This document shows positions 53,170 through 61,110 of a DNA stretch of 64,000 nucleotides, one piece after another (position 1 is the first letter of the stretch; each line of letters opens with the position of its first letter). The notes below the pieces were generated by a model. It worked only from the letters and a program-made list of their open reading frames with translations, made no database searches and was not told the DNA's origin. Position numbers and translations under genes: made by a program. The DNA is from an uncultured Collinsella sp. GTDB taxonomy: Bacteria; Actinomycetota; Coriobacteriia; Coriobacteriales; Coriobacteriaceae. The DNA lies in NCBI GenBank assembly GCA_900754445.1, contig CAAECW010000117.1, positions 1 through 64,000 on the forward strand. The letters are read 5' to 3'.

Positions 53170-54768
53170 CTAATCTACCTTTTGTCCGCATGTGGGGCAG
53201 AACTGGGCTTCGGGTACGAGCGGGGTTCCGCAGTGACGGCAGAAGCGGGCAGGCTCGGTTGGAGCTGCCGGTGCTGTGGGCGTCGCCGGTGCTGTGGGCG
53301 TCGCGACGTTCTGCTGGGCGCCCTTCTGGCGGCGAAGCTGCTTTCGCTGGGGCTTGGGTGCTGTGGTTGCCATACCGTTTGCGGCCTTTACACGCTTCTT
53401 GCGGATGCAAAGGACAACGATCGCGCCGCCGATGATAAGGACAATCGCCACGCCACCGCCAATAACAAACGGCAGGTGAGTCTGGACAAAGTACAGCACA
53501 TCCTCGGGCAGCGAGTGGGGAATGTTCGATTTATAAATGTTCACGTGGAGTGTGGTGGGGTCATTCTCGTCGAAATAGGTTGCCAAAATCTTGCGATCGC
53601 CGTTCATGAACGAAAGTTGGTCGCACCAATGAGAGTCAAACTCGCTCTTTGCCCCGGTCTGAGCATCGACTAGGCATGCTGAGGACTTGTCGTCGTCTGA
53701 GTATTTTCCAAGTAAGATGCTGCCATCATGCGAAATATCGCAGAGATATCCATCGCCGAAGGGAAAAGCAATCGAGCTGATGGTCTCGCCGCCATTTAAA
53801 TCATAAATACTAAGATTCGCATCCTCTTCATTTAAATAGTAATAGCCGTCATCTTCTTCAAAAAGATCGTTCGATCCCTTCTTTGTATAGAGGGCATAAA
53901 ACTCCGCTGAAGGATATGAATAAAGCCATTCAGGAGCGTGGTCGTCATCGTTGAAAAGAGCACTCATATTTCCATCGCGGTCAGCTTTTATTAATGCGGT
54001 GTCGCTCTGAAGATAAATATCGTCTGAGTTCAAGCTGGAAAAATCCCATCCGATGTCTGAAGACCTATCGTCTTTCTTTACGCTGACGGTTTTTAATTCC
54101 GTTGATCCCGTATCGCAATTGAGAACTTTAAGCGCAACAACGCCCTTCTTAGTATTGTCCTGGAGGGTATATAAACGGCCCATGTCGTTTGAGTAGATGT
54201 ACCAAGAGTCATCTTTATCTGGTTGATATGTCTGGATTAGCTTGTCGGATTCGAGGTCATAGATCTCGATTTTTTTAAGCTCAGATTCATTGTCATAGTG
54301 TTCCACGGCTGCCCTATTACCGTCGTAAGAGACGGTTGTACTGGTGTAGGCATATTTGGCCGAAGTGATGGGATGGGCTGTTTGGGAATGATTTTCTGGA
54401 GAGAATACGACCAAATTATTGCCGTCTTGCCAGTAGAGTTGATTGTTGGATGTGGGGCAAGCGGAGCCAAGGCTATTTTCCGGGATGGCGATGGGGCTTG
54501 AGCTGCCATCGCTGTAATTGATGAGAGAAATCCTCTTTAAGCCGTCATCATCATCGTAATCGTACAGATAGCCGAATTTTCTATCGCCGTTTGTTCTGAT
54601 ATCCGAGTATTCACTACTTACCTTAAAGCTGTACGACTTCTCAAGTTCAGGCGTCGGTACGCTGCCGCTGGCTAATGCTGCTGGAGGGGCTGCGAGCGGA
54701 GACAAGGCCGCGATCAGGCCGATGGCGACTGCTGCGATCCTTCCGCTCTTTTGGATGCTCTTAAACAT
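53170..54768 (-). CDS. Secreted repeat-domain protein with TM helix and cytoplasmic zinc ribbon
   Basis: A 532-residue protein. A signal peptide (AAVAIGLIAALSPLAAPPAALA) precedes a large extracellular domain (about residues 36-430) rich in Asp/Ser/Tyr with recurring strand-turn units, suggestive of a beta-propeller. A transmembrane helix (FVIGGGVAIVLIIGGAIVVLCI, about 440-462) follows, then a basic, Pro/Thr/Ala-rich tail and a C-terminal zinc ribbon (FCRHCGTPL...FCPTCGQKVD). The DNA of the extracellular part is visibly more AT-rich than its neighbours, unlike the GC-rich tail. The family is unrecognised. A TTGCGCAA-containing palindrome lies upstream. Confidence 0.75.
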   Translation of the reverse strand: MFKSIQKSGRIAAVAIGLIAALSPLAAPPAALASGSVPTPELEKSYSFKVSSEYSDIRTNGDRKFGYLYDYDDDDGLKRISLINYSDGSSSPIAIPENSLGSACPTSNNQLYWQDGNNLVVFSPENHSQTAHPITSAKYAYTSTTVSYDGNRAAVEHYDNESELKKIEIYDLESDKLIQTYQPDKDDSWYIYSNDMGRLYTLQDNTKKGVVALKVLNCDTGSTELKTVSVKKDDRSSDIGWDFSSLNSDDIYLQSDTALIKADRDGNMSALFNDDDHAPEWLYSYPSAEFYALYTKKGSNDLFEEDDGYYYLNEEDANLSIYDLNGGETISSIAFPFGDGYLCDISHDGSILLGKYSDDDKSSACLVDAQTGAKSEFDSHWCDQLSFMNGDRKILATYFDENDPTTLHVNIYKSNIPHSLPEDVLYFVQTHLPFVIGGGVAIVLIIGGAIVVLCIRKKRVKAANGMATTAPKPQRKQLRRQKGAQQNVATPTAPATPTAPAAPTEPARFCRHCGTPLVPEAQFCPTCGQKVD

Positions 54769-54830
54769 GGCAATCCTTTCCTCTGGATACGAATGTCGAT
54801 ACTGCTATGGTTGACCAAGATTTGCGAACC

Positions 54831-54844
54831 ATGTTGCGCAACAT
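54831..54844. promoter_or_regulatory. Perfect 14-bp palindrome upstream of secreted-protein gene
   Basis: ATGTTGCGCAACAT is a perfect palindrome, 62 bases before the secreted gene's ATG on the minus strand. It is a possible dimeric regulator site; no factor is known. Confidence 0.35.
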
Positions 54845-54897
54845 TTACCATCGGCAACATTTTTCGGCAGCCGTGCCGTCCCCAAGAGATCATTCTG

Positions 54898-54964
54898 AGT
54901 TGCGGTGAAATAGGGACTGAATACGGGCCCCAGAGGCCAAAACAGTCCCTATTCCACCGCAACT
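54898..54964. repeat. 67-bp palindromic element
   Basis: GTTGCGGTGAAATAGGGACTG (54899-54919) faces its inverse at 54943-54963 with one mismatch, separated by 23 bases. It lies in the shared upstream region of the secreted gene and cutC, and may be a mobile palindromic repeat. Confidence 0.6.
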
Positions 54965-55023
54965 TCATGGGGATGTGTGACAATGCCCGTCGGAAAACAT
55001 CTGCTGTCATTGGGGGCCTATCT

Positions 55024-55701
55024 ATGCTGTACGAGTTTTGTGCCGAGAACTTTGAGCGAGTGCCGGCGGCCATCGAGGCCGGTGCGGGGCGCATTGAGCT
55101 GTGTGACAACCTCGCCGTCGGTGGCACCACGCCTTCCGCCGGCGTTATTAGCGCTACAGTCAGCTACGCTCACGAGCATGACGCGCGAGTGATGTGCATG
55201 ATTCGTCCGCGTGGTGGAGACTTTCATTACAACCAGGACGAGTTACGTATGATGGAGATGGACCTGGGCCTTGCCGTGAGCGCCGGCGTCGATGGCCTGG
55301 TCTTTGGATGCTGCAAGCCCTGTGCCGGCGGATGGGCGCTCGACGAGCTCACCCTCGGCGCCCTTGTGATGGCTGCGGGCTGCGCGACCGAGGAGTGCAA
55401 ACGCGAGTCCCTTGACATCACCTTCCACATGGCATTTGACCAGCTCTCGCCCGAGGCTCAGCTCGATGCGATTGATACGCTCGCCGACTGCGGCGTCACG
55501 CGCATTCTGACGCACGGTGGTGCTGCCGGTACGCCGATCGAGGACAACTTCGAAAACCTGGCTCGTTTAATCGAGTATGCGGGCGATCGTTTGACCATCC
55601 TTCCCGGCGGCGGCATCACTACGGCAAATCGCGACGCGGTCGCGGCGGCGCTAGGCGTCTCCGAGCTCCATGGCACCAAGATCGTGCCGCTGGAGGCATA
55701 G
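55024..55701 (+). CDS. cutC: CutC family protein (copper homeostasis type)
   Basis: A 225-residue TIM-barrel protein. It shows AENFERVPAAIEAGAGRIELCDNLAVGGTTPS, RPRGGDFHYN, GLVFGC, DITFHMAFD, GVTRILTHGGA and LPGGGIT, the CutC signatures in order. It is unrelated to choline TMA-lyase CutC. A role in copper tolerance is traditional but uncertain; the fold suggests an enzyme. The ATG at 55024 follows GGGGGCC. The next gene starts 3 bases after its stop, so the two are coupled. Confidence 0.9.
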   Translation: MLYEFCAENFERVPAAIEAGAGRIELCDNLAVGGTTPSAGVISATVSYAHEHDARVMCMIRPRGGDFHYNQDELRMMEMDLGLAVSAGVDGLVFGCCKPCAGGWALDELTLGALVMAAGCATEECKRESLDITFHMAFDQLSPEAQLDAIDTLADCGVTRILTHGGAAGTPIEDNFENLARLIEYAGDRLTILPGGGITTANRDAVAAALGVSELHGTKIVPLEA

Positions 55702-55704
55702 CCC

Positions 55705-56502
55705 GTGGCGCTGGTATTTGACGTTCAGCAGGCGAGCGGCAAGCCCGACGATAATCGTCGCCCTGGCACCGCGTGCCCTTTTTGCGACACGGAGGGACTC
55801 GCCAACATCATCCGGCGCGATGGCGACTGCATCTGGCTCGAGAATAAGTTCAAGACCTTGCGGGCCACCCGCCAGACCGTATTGATCGAGTCGGCCAATC
55901 ACGACGCCGACCTGGTGACTTATGAACCGGACGAGCTGCATCATGTGATGCGGTTTGCCCTGGGCTGCTGGCAGCAGATGATCGATTCCCAACAGTACCG
56001 CAGCGTGCTCATGTACAAGAACAAAGGCCCGCTTTCGGGCGGCAGCCTCGTCCATCCACACATGCAGATTGTGGGTTTGGAGCAGGAAGACGGCTATGCT
56101 TCGCTGACTTCCGCCAATTTCGAAGGCATCGATGTCTGGCGGCAGGGGAGAATCTCGGTCAACATCTCAACCGAGCCGATCATGGGATTCTTTGAGGTCA
56201 ACGTCTCGGCTCCACAGGGAATCGCCGCCAGCGACGACGCCCGCAACCAAGCCGAAGCGGACCTGTTTGCCGATGCGATTCAGGTAGCCCTGCGCTATAT
56301 CCTGCACGAGCACCACGGCGGTCGCGCAGAGTCGTACAACTTGTTCTTCTACCATATGGACGGCCGGACCATTGCCAAGGCGCTGCCGCGTTGGGTGGTA
56401 TCGCCCTACTTTGTGGGCTATCGTCTGGCCCAGGTCAATGCCGAGACCACGCTCGATATCGATGCTGAGCGCCTGCGTGCGCATCTGGAAACGCTCGCGT
56501 AG
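55705..56502 (+). CDS. DUF4931/GalT-like HIT-superfamily protein
   Basis: A 265-residue protein with GTACPFC near the start (possible zinc site with later residues) and the nucleotidyl-transferase-type motif GSLVHPHMQIVG, the HPHxQ triad of galactose-1-phosphate uridylyltransferases. It is shorter than GalT and matches DUF4931. GTG 55705 is 3 bases after cutC. A nucleotidyl transfer or hydrolase activity is likely, but the substrate is unknown. Confidence 0.8.
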   Translation: MALVFDVQQASGKPDDNRRPGTACPFCDTEGLANIIRRDGDCIWLENKFKTLRATRQTVLIESANHDADLVTYEPDELHHVMRFALGCWQQMIDSQQYRSVLMYKNKGPLSGGSLVHPHMQIVGLEQEDGYASLTSANFEGIDVWRQGRISVNISTEPIMGFFEVNVSAPQGIAASDDARNQAEADLFADAIQVALRYILHEHHGGRAESYNLFFYHMDGRTIAKALPRWVVSPYFVGYRLAQVNAETTLDIDAERLRAHLETLA

Positions 56503-56532
56503 CAAGGCGAGCGCCTGCGAAAAGTGTGCTGT

Positions 56533-57531
56533 CTAGCGTGCCATCGCGTCGCGCCCGGCCTTGACCCGCTTGCGCTGTTTGGCGCGCTCCTCGCCGGTTA
56601 GGCGCTCAAAGAGATGCCCGATAATCGAGGCAAGCACCTGCTGAAACAGCGTGCCGCACATGACGGGGAACACGACCTCGCCGGGAAAATACTGCGTGGC
56701 GATGACGGCGCCCGAAGAGATGTTACGCATGCCGCAGGTAAAGCACATAGTAGTCGTCTCGCTATACGGCAAATGCAGGGCACGTGCGACCAGGATGCCG
56801 ATGATAAAGCCACTGATGGCGAACGAAAGGATAAAGAGGGCGACTTCCAGGCGCTCAACATTCATGTGCAACACGTACTCGCTCATGGCGGTGGAGTTGG
56901 ACGCGATGACACCCATCATCATGAACTTGCAGGCGGGCGAAAGCGCGGGGGAGAGTTTCTCATGACCCCAGCCGCGCGTGAGTTCGTTAATGACGATACC
57001 GAGCACGGCGGGGATGGCGATCATAAAAGCCATGTTCTGCATCATGCTCGGAACATCGATTGCGACGGTGGCGCCCAGCAGGAGCTTGAGCGTGAGCGGA
57101 ATCGTCACGGGCGATATAACCGAAGACGTCAGGATAATGGTGAGCGCGAGCGGGCCGTTGCCGCCGAACATGCTAATCCACATAAAGGCTGTGACTGCCA
57201 CGGGTACGCTGTACTCGAGCACGATGCCGCAGACAAGGTTGGGGTTGGAACCAAAGAACAGTGAGCCCATGGCATACGCCGCGATGGGGATGAGCACAGC
57301 CGAGACCAGCAGCGCCAAAATCAGATGCAGGGGACGGCGGAGCACCTCGGCCACCTGATGGAAGGTGTTGCTCAGCGCACCTTGGAACGTCATAAAGGCG
57401 AAAAGGGCGGGAACGATGGGCTTGAGAACGCCGATCTGCTGGGGAAAGAGCACGCCGAGCGCCACGCAAATCGGAACGATGACCTGCATATGTCCCGCGA
57501 GAAACTTGCCCAGTCCAACCCATTGCTTCAT
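56533..57531 (-). CDS. BASS family (bile acid:sodium symporter-like) transporter
   Basis: A 332-residue membrane protein with about nine to ten helices. Family features are FMTFQGALSNTF, PVAVTAFMWISMFGGN, the FTCGMRNISSGAVIA region and PVMCGTLFQQ. BASS members take up bile acids or other organic anions with sodium; bacterial ones have broad substrates. It is convergent with the DUF4931 gene and divergent from recJ. Confidence 0.85.
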   Translation of the reverse strand: MKQWVGLGKFLAGHMQVIVPICVALGVLFPQQIGVLKPIVPALFAFMTFQGALSNTFHQVAEVLRRPLHLILALLVSAVLIPIAAYAMGSLFFGSNPNLVCGIVLEYSVPVAVTAFMWISMFGGNGPLALTIILTSSVISPVTIPLTLKLLLGATVAIDVPSMMQNMAFMIAIPAVLGIVINELTRGWGHEKLSPALSPACKFMMMGVIASNSTAMSEYVLHMNVERLEVALFILSFAISGFIIGILVARALHLPYSETTTMCFTCGMRNISSGAVIATQYFPGEVVFPVMCGTLFQQVLASIIGHLFERLTGEERAKQRKRVKAGRDAMAR

Positions 57532-57693
57532 ATACTCTTGTGACTCCCTTTGCTCGTGAATCCGTTTTGAATGGATATGCTAGACGCTCGCATGCGTCCG
57601 TGCGTCAGAAACGCTCGAATATTTCGAGGGTATTACCGGCATCGTTTACCGAAACCGCGGCGTGCTGCGACGATTTGCGTCCGCGCTGCACGG

Positions 57694-57699
57694 TATAAT
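57694..57699 (+). promoter_or_regulatory. Candidate -10 box (TATAAT) for recJ operon
   Basis: A consensus TATAAT lies 57 bases before a leader ORF and 109 bases before the recJ start. No clear -35 is seen at the proper spacing; TTGCGT at 57675 is 13 bases too close. Confidence 0.4.
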
Positions 57700-57755
57700 A
57701 AATCCGTTCAACAGATCTGCCTGCCGAAGCGGGCATACACAGAGGACTCATCGCT

Positions 57756-57821
57756 ATGAACCGTGAGAGGTATCGCGGCGACCTGCCCCTATCGGGGGTG
57801 GGCGCCTATGTCATCGCTTAA
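57756..57821 (+). CDS. Possible 21-residue leader peptide overlapping recJ start
   Basis: ATG at 57756 with AGAGGA upstream reads MNRERYRGDLPLSGVGAYVIA and stops at TAA 57819-57821, inside the recJ start region. It would couple translation to recJ (ATG 57808). It is unproven and may be chance. Confidence 0.25.
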   Translation: MNRERYRGDLPLSGVGAYVIA

Positions 57822-60800
57822 GACGACGCATCGCTGGGCGGTCGCTCAGCAAAACCCCGAGCTCGAAAAGGAGCTTTCGGCTGGCCTGGGCATACCCGGG
57901 CTGGTGGCGCGCATTATGGTTGCGCACGGCATTACATCCATCGAGGAAGGCCAGCTGTTTTTGACGCCTTCGCTCGATCGCGACTGGGCCGACCCACTCA
58001 TTATCCCGGGCATGTCGGTCGTTGCCGCCCGCGTCGAGCGTGCCGTTCGCAACCACGAGCGCATCGCGGTCTTTGGCGATTTTGACGTTGACGGTATTAC
58101 GTCGACCTGCCTGTTGACCGAGGCGCTGCGCACGTTTGGCGCCGATGTCACGCCGTTTATTCCGCATCGCTTTGACGAGGGCTACGGTCTTTCGCGCGCG
58201 GCGCTCGACCGCGTCAACGAGCTCGCTCGCCCCCAGCTGATCGTGACCGTCGATAATGGCATTGCTGCCAAGGAAGAGGTTTCCTATCTGGAGAGCCTGG
58301 GGATCGATTTGGTGGTCACGGACCATCACGAGCCCTCCGACCAGGTGCCGCAGGGCGTGCCCCTGACCGACCCTAAGCTCGAGGACGAGGGTCCCTCGCG
58401 CGAGCTTGCCGGTGCCGGCGTGGCGCTCAAGCTGGTGCAGGTCCTGGGCGAGCGTCTGGGCAAGCCGTCGTATTGGCGTTCGCTGATCGAGGTCGCAGCG
58501 CTGGGTACCGTGTCCGACATGATGCCGCTGACGCCCGAGAACCGCGCGTTAGTCGCCGAGGGCATCCAGCAGATGCACGTGACCGCCCGCCCCGGCTATA
58601 TCGCGCTGGCCGCGCTCGCCAAGGCCGACCTCTCTAGCATTACGGCCGATGGCCTATCGTTCTCGCTCATTCCCCGCTTAAACGCTGCCGGCCGCATGGC
58701 CGATCCCAAGCTGGCGCTCGACCTGCTGCTTGCCCGCGATCCTATCGAGGCAAGCGCGCTTGCGGCCGAGCTCGAGGAGATCAACCGTCAGCGCCGCGAG
58801 ATCGAGGCGGAGCTCACGCGCGATGCCATGGCAAAGGTCGAGGAGACCTATGATGGCGGTCGCGCAATCGTCGTGGGTGGCGAGGGCTGGCACGAGGGCG
58901 TCAAGGGCATCGTAGCGAGCCGCCTGACCAACCGTTATCACGTGCCGGCGCTGCTGTTCTCGATCGAAGACGGTATCGCTCGCGGTTCGGGTCGCTCGGT
59001 GGGCAAGGTCAACCTGTTCGACGCTGTCGAGCGCTGCTCGGATCTGCTGATTCGTCGCGGCGGGCATGCGGGGGCGGTGGGCGTGACCATCGAGGCGTCC
59101 AAGCTCGACGAGTTCCGTCGTCGCCTTTCCGCCGTGCTGTCCGAGCTTCCCGCCGAGGACTTTGAGGACACCGACGAGGTTGCCGCCACCGTCGACCTCT
59201 CCGAGCTGAATATTGAGACCATCGAGCAGATCTCCCGTCTTGAGCCGTTTGGCCAGGGCAACAAGGTGCCGCTGTTGGCGGCCGAGGGCGTGACAATGTG
59301 CGATCGCGCCGTGGTGGGCAAAACCGGCGAGCACATGCGCTTCGTGGCGACCGATGGCGCCGCGAGTGTGCCGGCCATTATGTTCCGCGTGCCGCAGATC
59401 GATAAGCTCATCAATTGCGATAGCGCCGTCGATTTGGTGTTCGAGGCCGTGGCCGAGCATTGGCAAGGTCGCGTAAAACCCAAGCTTATGATCAAGGATG
59501 TCTTGGTCCGCGATACCACGCTGCCCAGCGTTGACGACCCGGCATGCGAGCTTCGCCGCGGCGTGGAGCCTGCGGACGTCGGTCTTCGTCTAGAGTCCCG
59601 CAAGCGCCAAACGCTCGCCCAGCTTTCCTATACCGAGCTGACGCGCTCGCTTATCCATAGCTTTATCGGTTCGAACCGGCCGCACCGCGCGCAGGTCGAG
59701 GCACTCGATGCCCTGGCCGATCACCAAAGTGTTCTGGCCGTCATGGGAACGGGGCGCGGCAAGTCTCTTATCTTCCATGTGCATGCCGCGCGCGAGGCGG
59801 TTCTTCGCGGGCGTGCGAGCATCTTTGTCTATCCGCTGCGCGCGCTCGTTGCCGACCAGGCCTATCACCTCTCGTCGACGATGGCCGCGCTCGGCATTGG
59901 CGTAGGCGTGCTGACCGGCGAGACCGTGGAGGCGGCGCGCGATGACGTGTTTGCCGGCTTGGCTTCGGGCCGCACCGGCATCGTGCTCACGACGCCCGAG
60001 TTCCTGTCCATTCACCGCGACCGCTTTGCGCGTTCGGGGCGCATCGGTTTTGTCGTTATCGATGAGGCGCATCATGCCGGTCTTGCCAAGGGCGGCGACC
60101 GCAGCGCCTATCTCGACATGCCCGATATCCTCAAGGCCCTGGGCGACCCGGTCGTTCTGGCCGCGACTGCCACCGCAACGGCTCCGGTTGTGGCCGAGCT
60201 CGCCCGCGTGCTACCGATTACCCGCACGGTGGTCGACGAGACGGTGCGCGAGAACTTGCAGCTCGAGGATGACCGAGATCTTGCGAGCCGCGAGAACCGC
60301 CTGGTGTCAATCGTGGCAACGGGGGAGAAGACCGTCATCTACGTCAACTCGCGCGACCAGTCCGTGGCGCTTGCTAAGACGCTGCGCAAGCGGGTACCCG
60401 ATTGCGCGACCCGCATCGCGTTCTATAACGCGGGGCTTGCGCGCTCCGATCGTCGCCGTGTCGAGGAAGCGTTTCGTGACGGCAGCCTCAGTTGCATCGT
60501 TTCGACCTCTGCCTTTGGTGAGGGCGTGAACCTGCCCGATATCCGCCATGTCGTGCTCTACCACATGCCGTTTGGCGCGATTGAGTTTAACCAGATGAGT
60601 GGCCGTGCCGGCCGCGATGGACAGCCCGCCGTGATTCACCTGCTCTATTCGTCGCGTGACGCTCGCATTAACGAGCGCCTGCTCGACTGCTACGCGCCCG
60701 AGCGCGACGAGCTCGTCACGCTCTATCGCGCGCTGCAGACTATGTGGCGCTCCAACCGCGGCAAGACCGGAGCCGACTCATTTAGTGCGAGCGATATCGA

Positions 60801-61095
60801 CATCGCGCAGATGTGCCTTGCCATCGATGCTCGCACGCCGGTCGACGAGCGCTCGGTGGAAAGCGGCCTGGGAATCTTCGAAGAGCTTGGTTTCTGTCGC
60901 GTTTCGGGGTTTGACGACACCCGTCGCATCGCGATGGCCGAAAACCCCGGCCGTGTGCAATTGAGCAGGTCAATCCGCTATTTGGAGGGCTTGCGCTCGC
61001 GCATGGAGTTCTCGGCTTTCCGGAGTTGGGCGCTCGATTCGTGCGCTTCTGATATGCTAGCCAAAGTTAACCGCCCGATCGTACCGCGGGCCTAG
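57808..61095 (+). CDS. recJ: RecJ exonuclease fused to a RecQ-like helicase
   Basis: A 1095-residue fusion. The RecJ half has DFDVDG (about 91-96), VTVDNG, TDHH (about 171-174) and the DHHA1-region RGSGRS and GGHAGAVG, then an OB-like region (EPFGQGN). The second half is a superfamily 2 helicase with Walker A MGTGRGKS (about 646-653), DEAHH near 752, ATATAT, STSAFGEGVNLP and motif VI QMSGRAGRDGQ near 930. RecJ degrades 5'-ended ssDNA, and the helicase would supply unwound substrate. The usual RecJ is about 570 residues. ATG 57808 with GGGGGTGGG upstream is preferred. Confidence 0.93.
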   Translation: MSSLKTTHRWAVAQQNPELEKELSAGLGIPGLVARIMVAHGITSIEEGQLFLTPSLDRDWADPLIIPGMSVVAARVERAVRNHERIAVFGDFDVDGITSTCLLTEALRTFGADVTPFIPHRFDEGYGLSRAALDRVNELARPQLIVTVDNGIAAKEEVSYLESLGIDLVVTDHHEPSDQVPQGVPLTDPKLEDEGPSRELAGAGVALKLVQVLGERLGKPSYWRSLIEVAALGTVSDMMPLTPENRALVAEGIQQMHVTARPGYIALAALAKADLSSITADGLSFSLIPRLNAAGRMADPKLALDLLLARDPIEASALAAELEEINRQRREIEAELTRDAMAKVEETYDGGRAIVVGGEGWHEGVKGIVASRLTNRYHVPALLFSIEDGIARGSGRSVGKVNLFDAVERCSDLLIRRGGHAGAVGVTIEASKLDEFRRRLSAVLSELPAEDFEDTDEVAATVDLSELNIETIEQISRLEPFGQGNKVPLLAAEGVTMCDRAVVGKTGEHMRFVATDGAASVPAIMFRVPQIDKLINCDSAVDLVFEAVAEHWQGRVKPKLMIKDVLVRDTTLPSVDDPACELRRGVEPADVGLRLESRKRQTLAQLSYTELTRSLIHSFIGSNRPHRAQVEALDALADHQSVLAVMGTGRGKSLIFHVHAAREAVLRGRASIFVYPLRALVADQAYHLSSTMAALGIGVGVLTGETVEAARDDVFAGLASGRTGIVLTTPEFLSIHRDRFARSGRIGFVVIDEAHHAGLAKGGDRSAYLDMPDILKALGDPVVLAATATATAPVVAELARVLPITRTVVDETVRENLQLEDDRDLASRENRLVSIVATGEKTVIYVNSRDQSVALAKTLRKRVPDCATRIAFYNAGLARSDRRRVEEAFRDGSLSCIVSTSAFGEGVNLPDIRHVVLYHMPFGAIEFNQMSGRAGRDGQPAVIHLLYSSRDARINERLLDCYAPERDELVTLYRALQTMWRSNRGKTGADSFSASDIDIAQMCLAIDARTPVDERSVESGLGIFEELGFCRVSGFDDTRRIAMAENPGRVQLSRSIRYLEGLRSRMEFSAFRSWALDSCASDMLAKVNRPIVPRA

Positions 61096-61110
61096 GGGAA
61101 GGGGACCTCG

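Noticed and set aside
55024..55701. Choline TMA-lyase CutC
   Set aside because: That glycyl radical enzyme is about 850 residues; this 225-residue barrel is the copper-homeostasis CutC.
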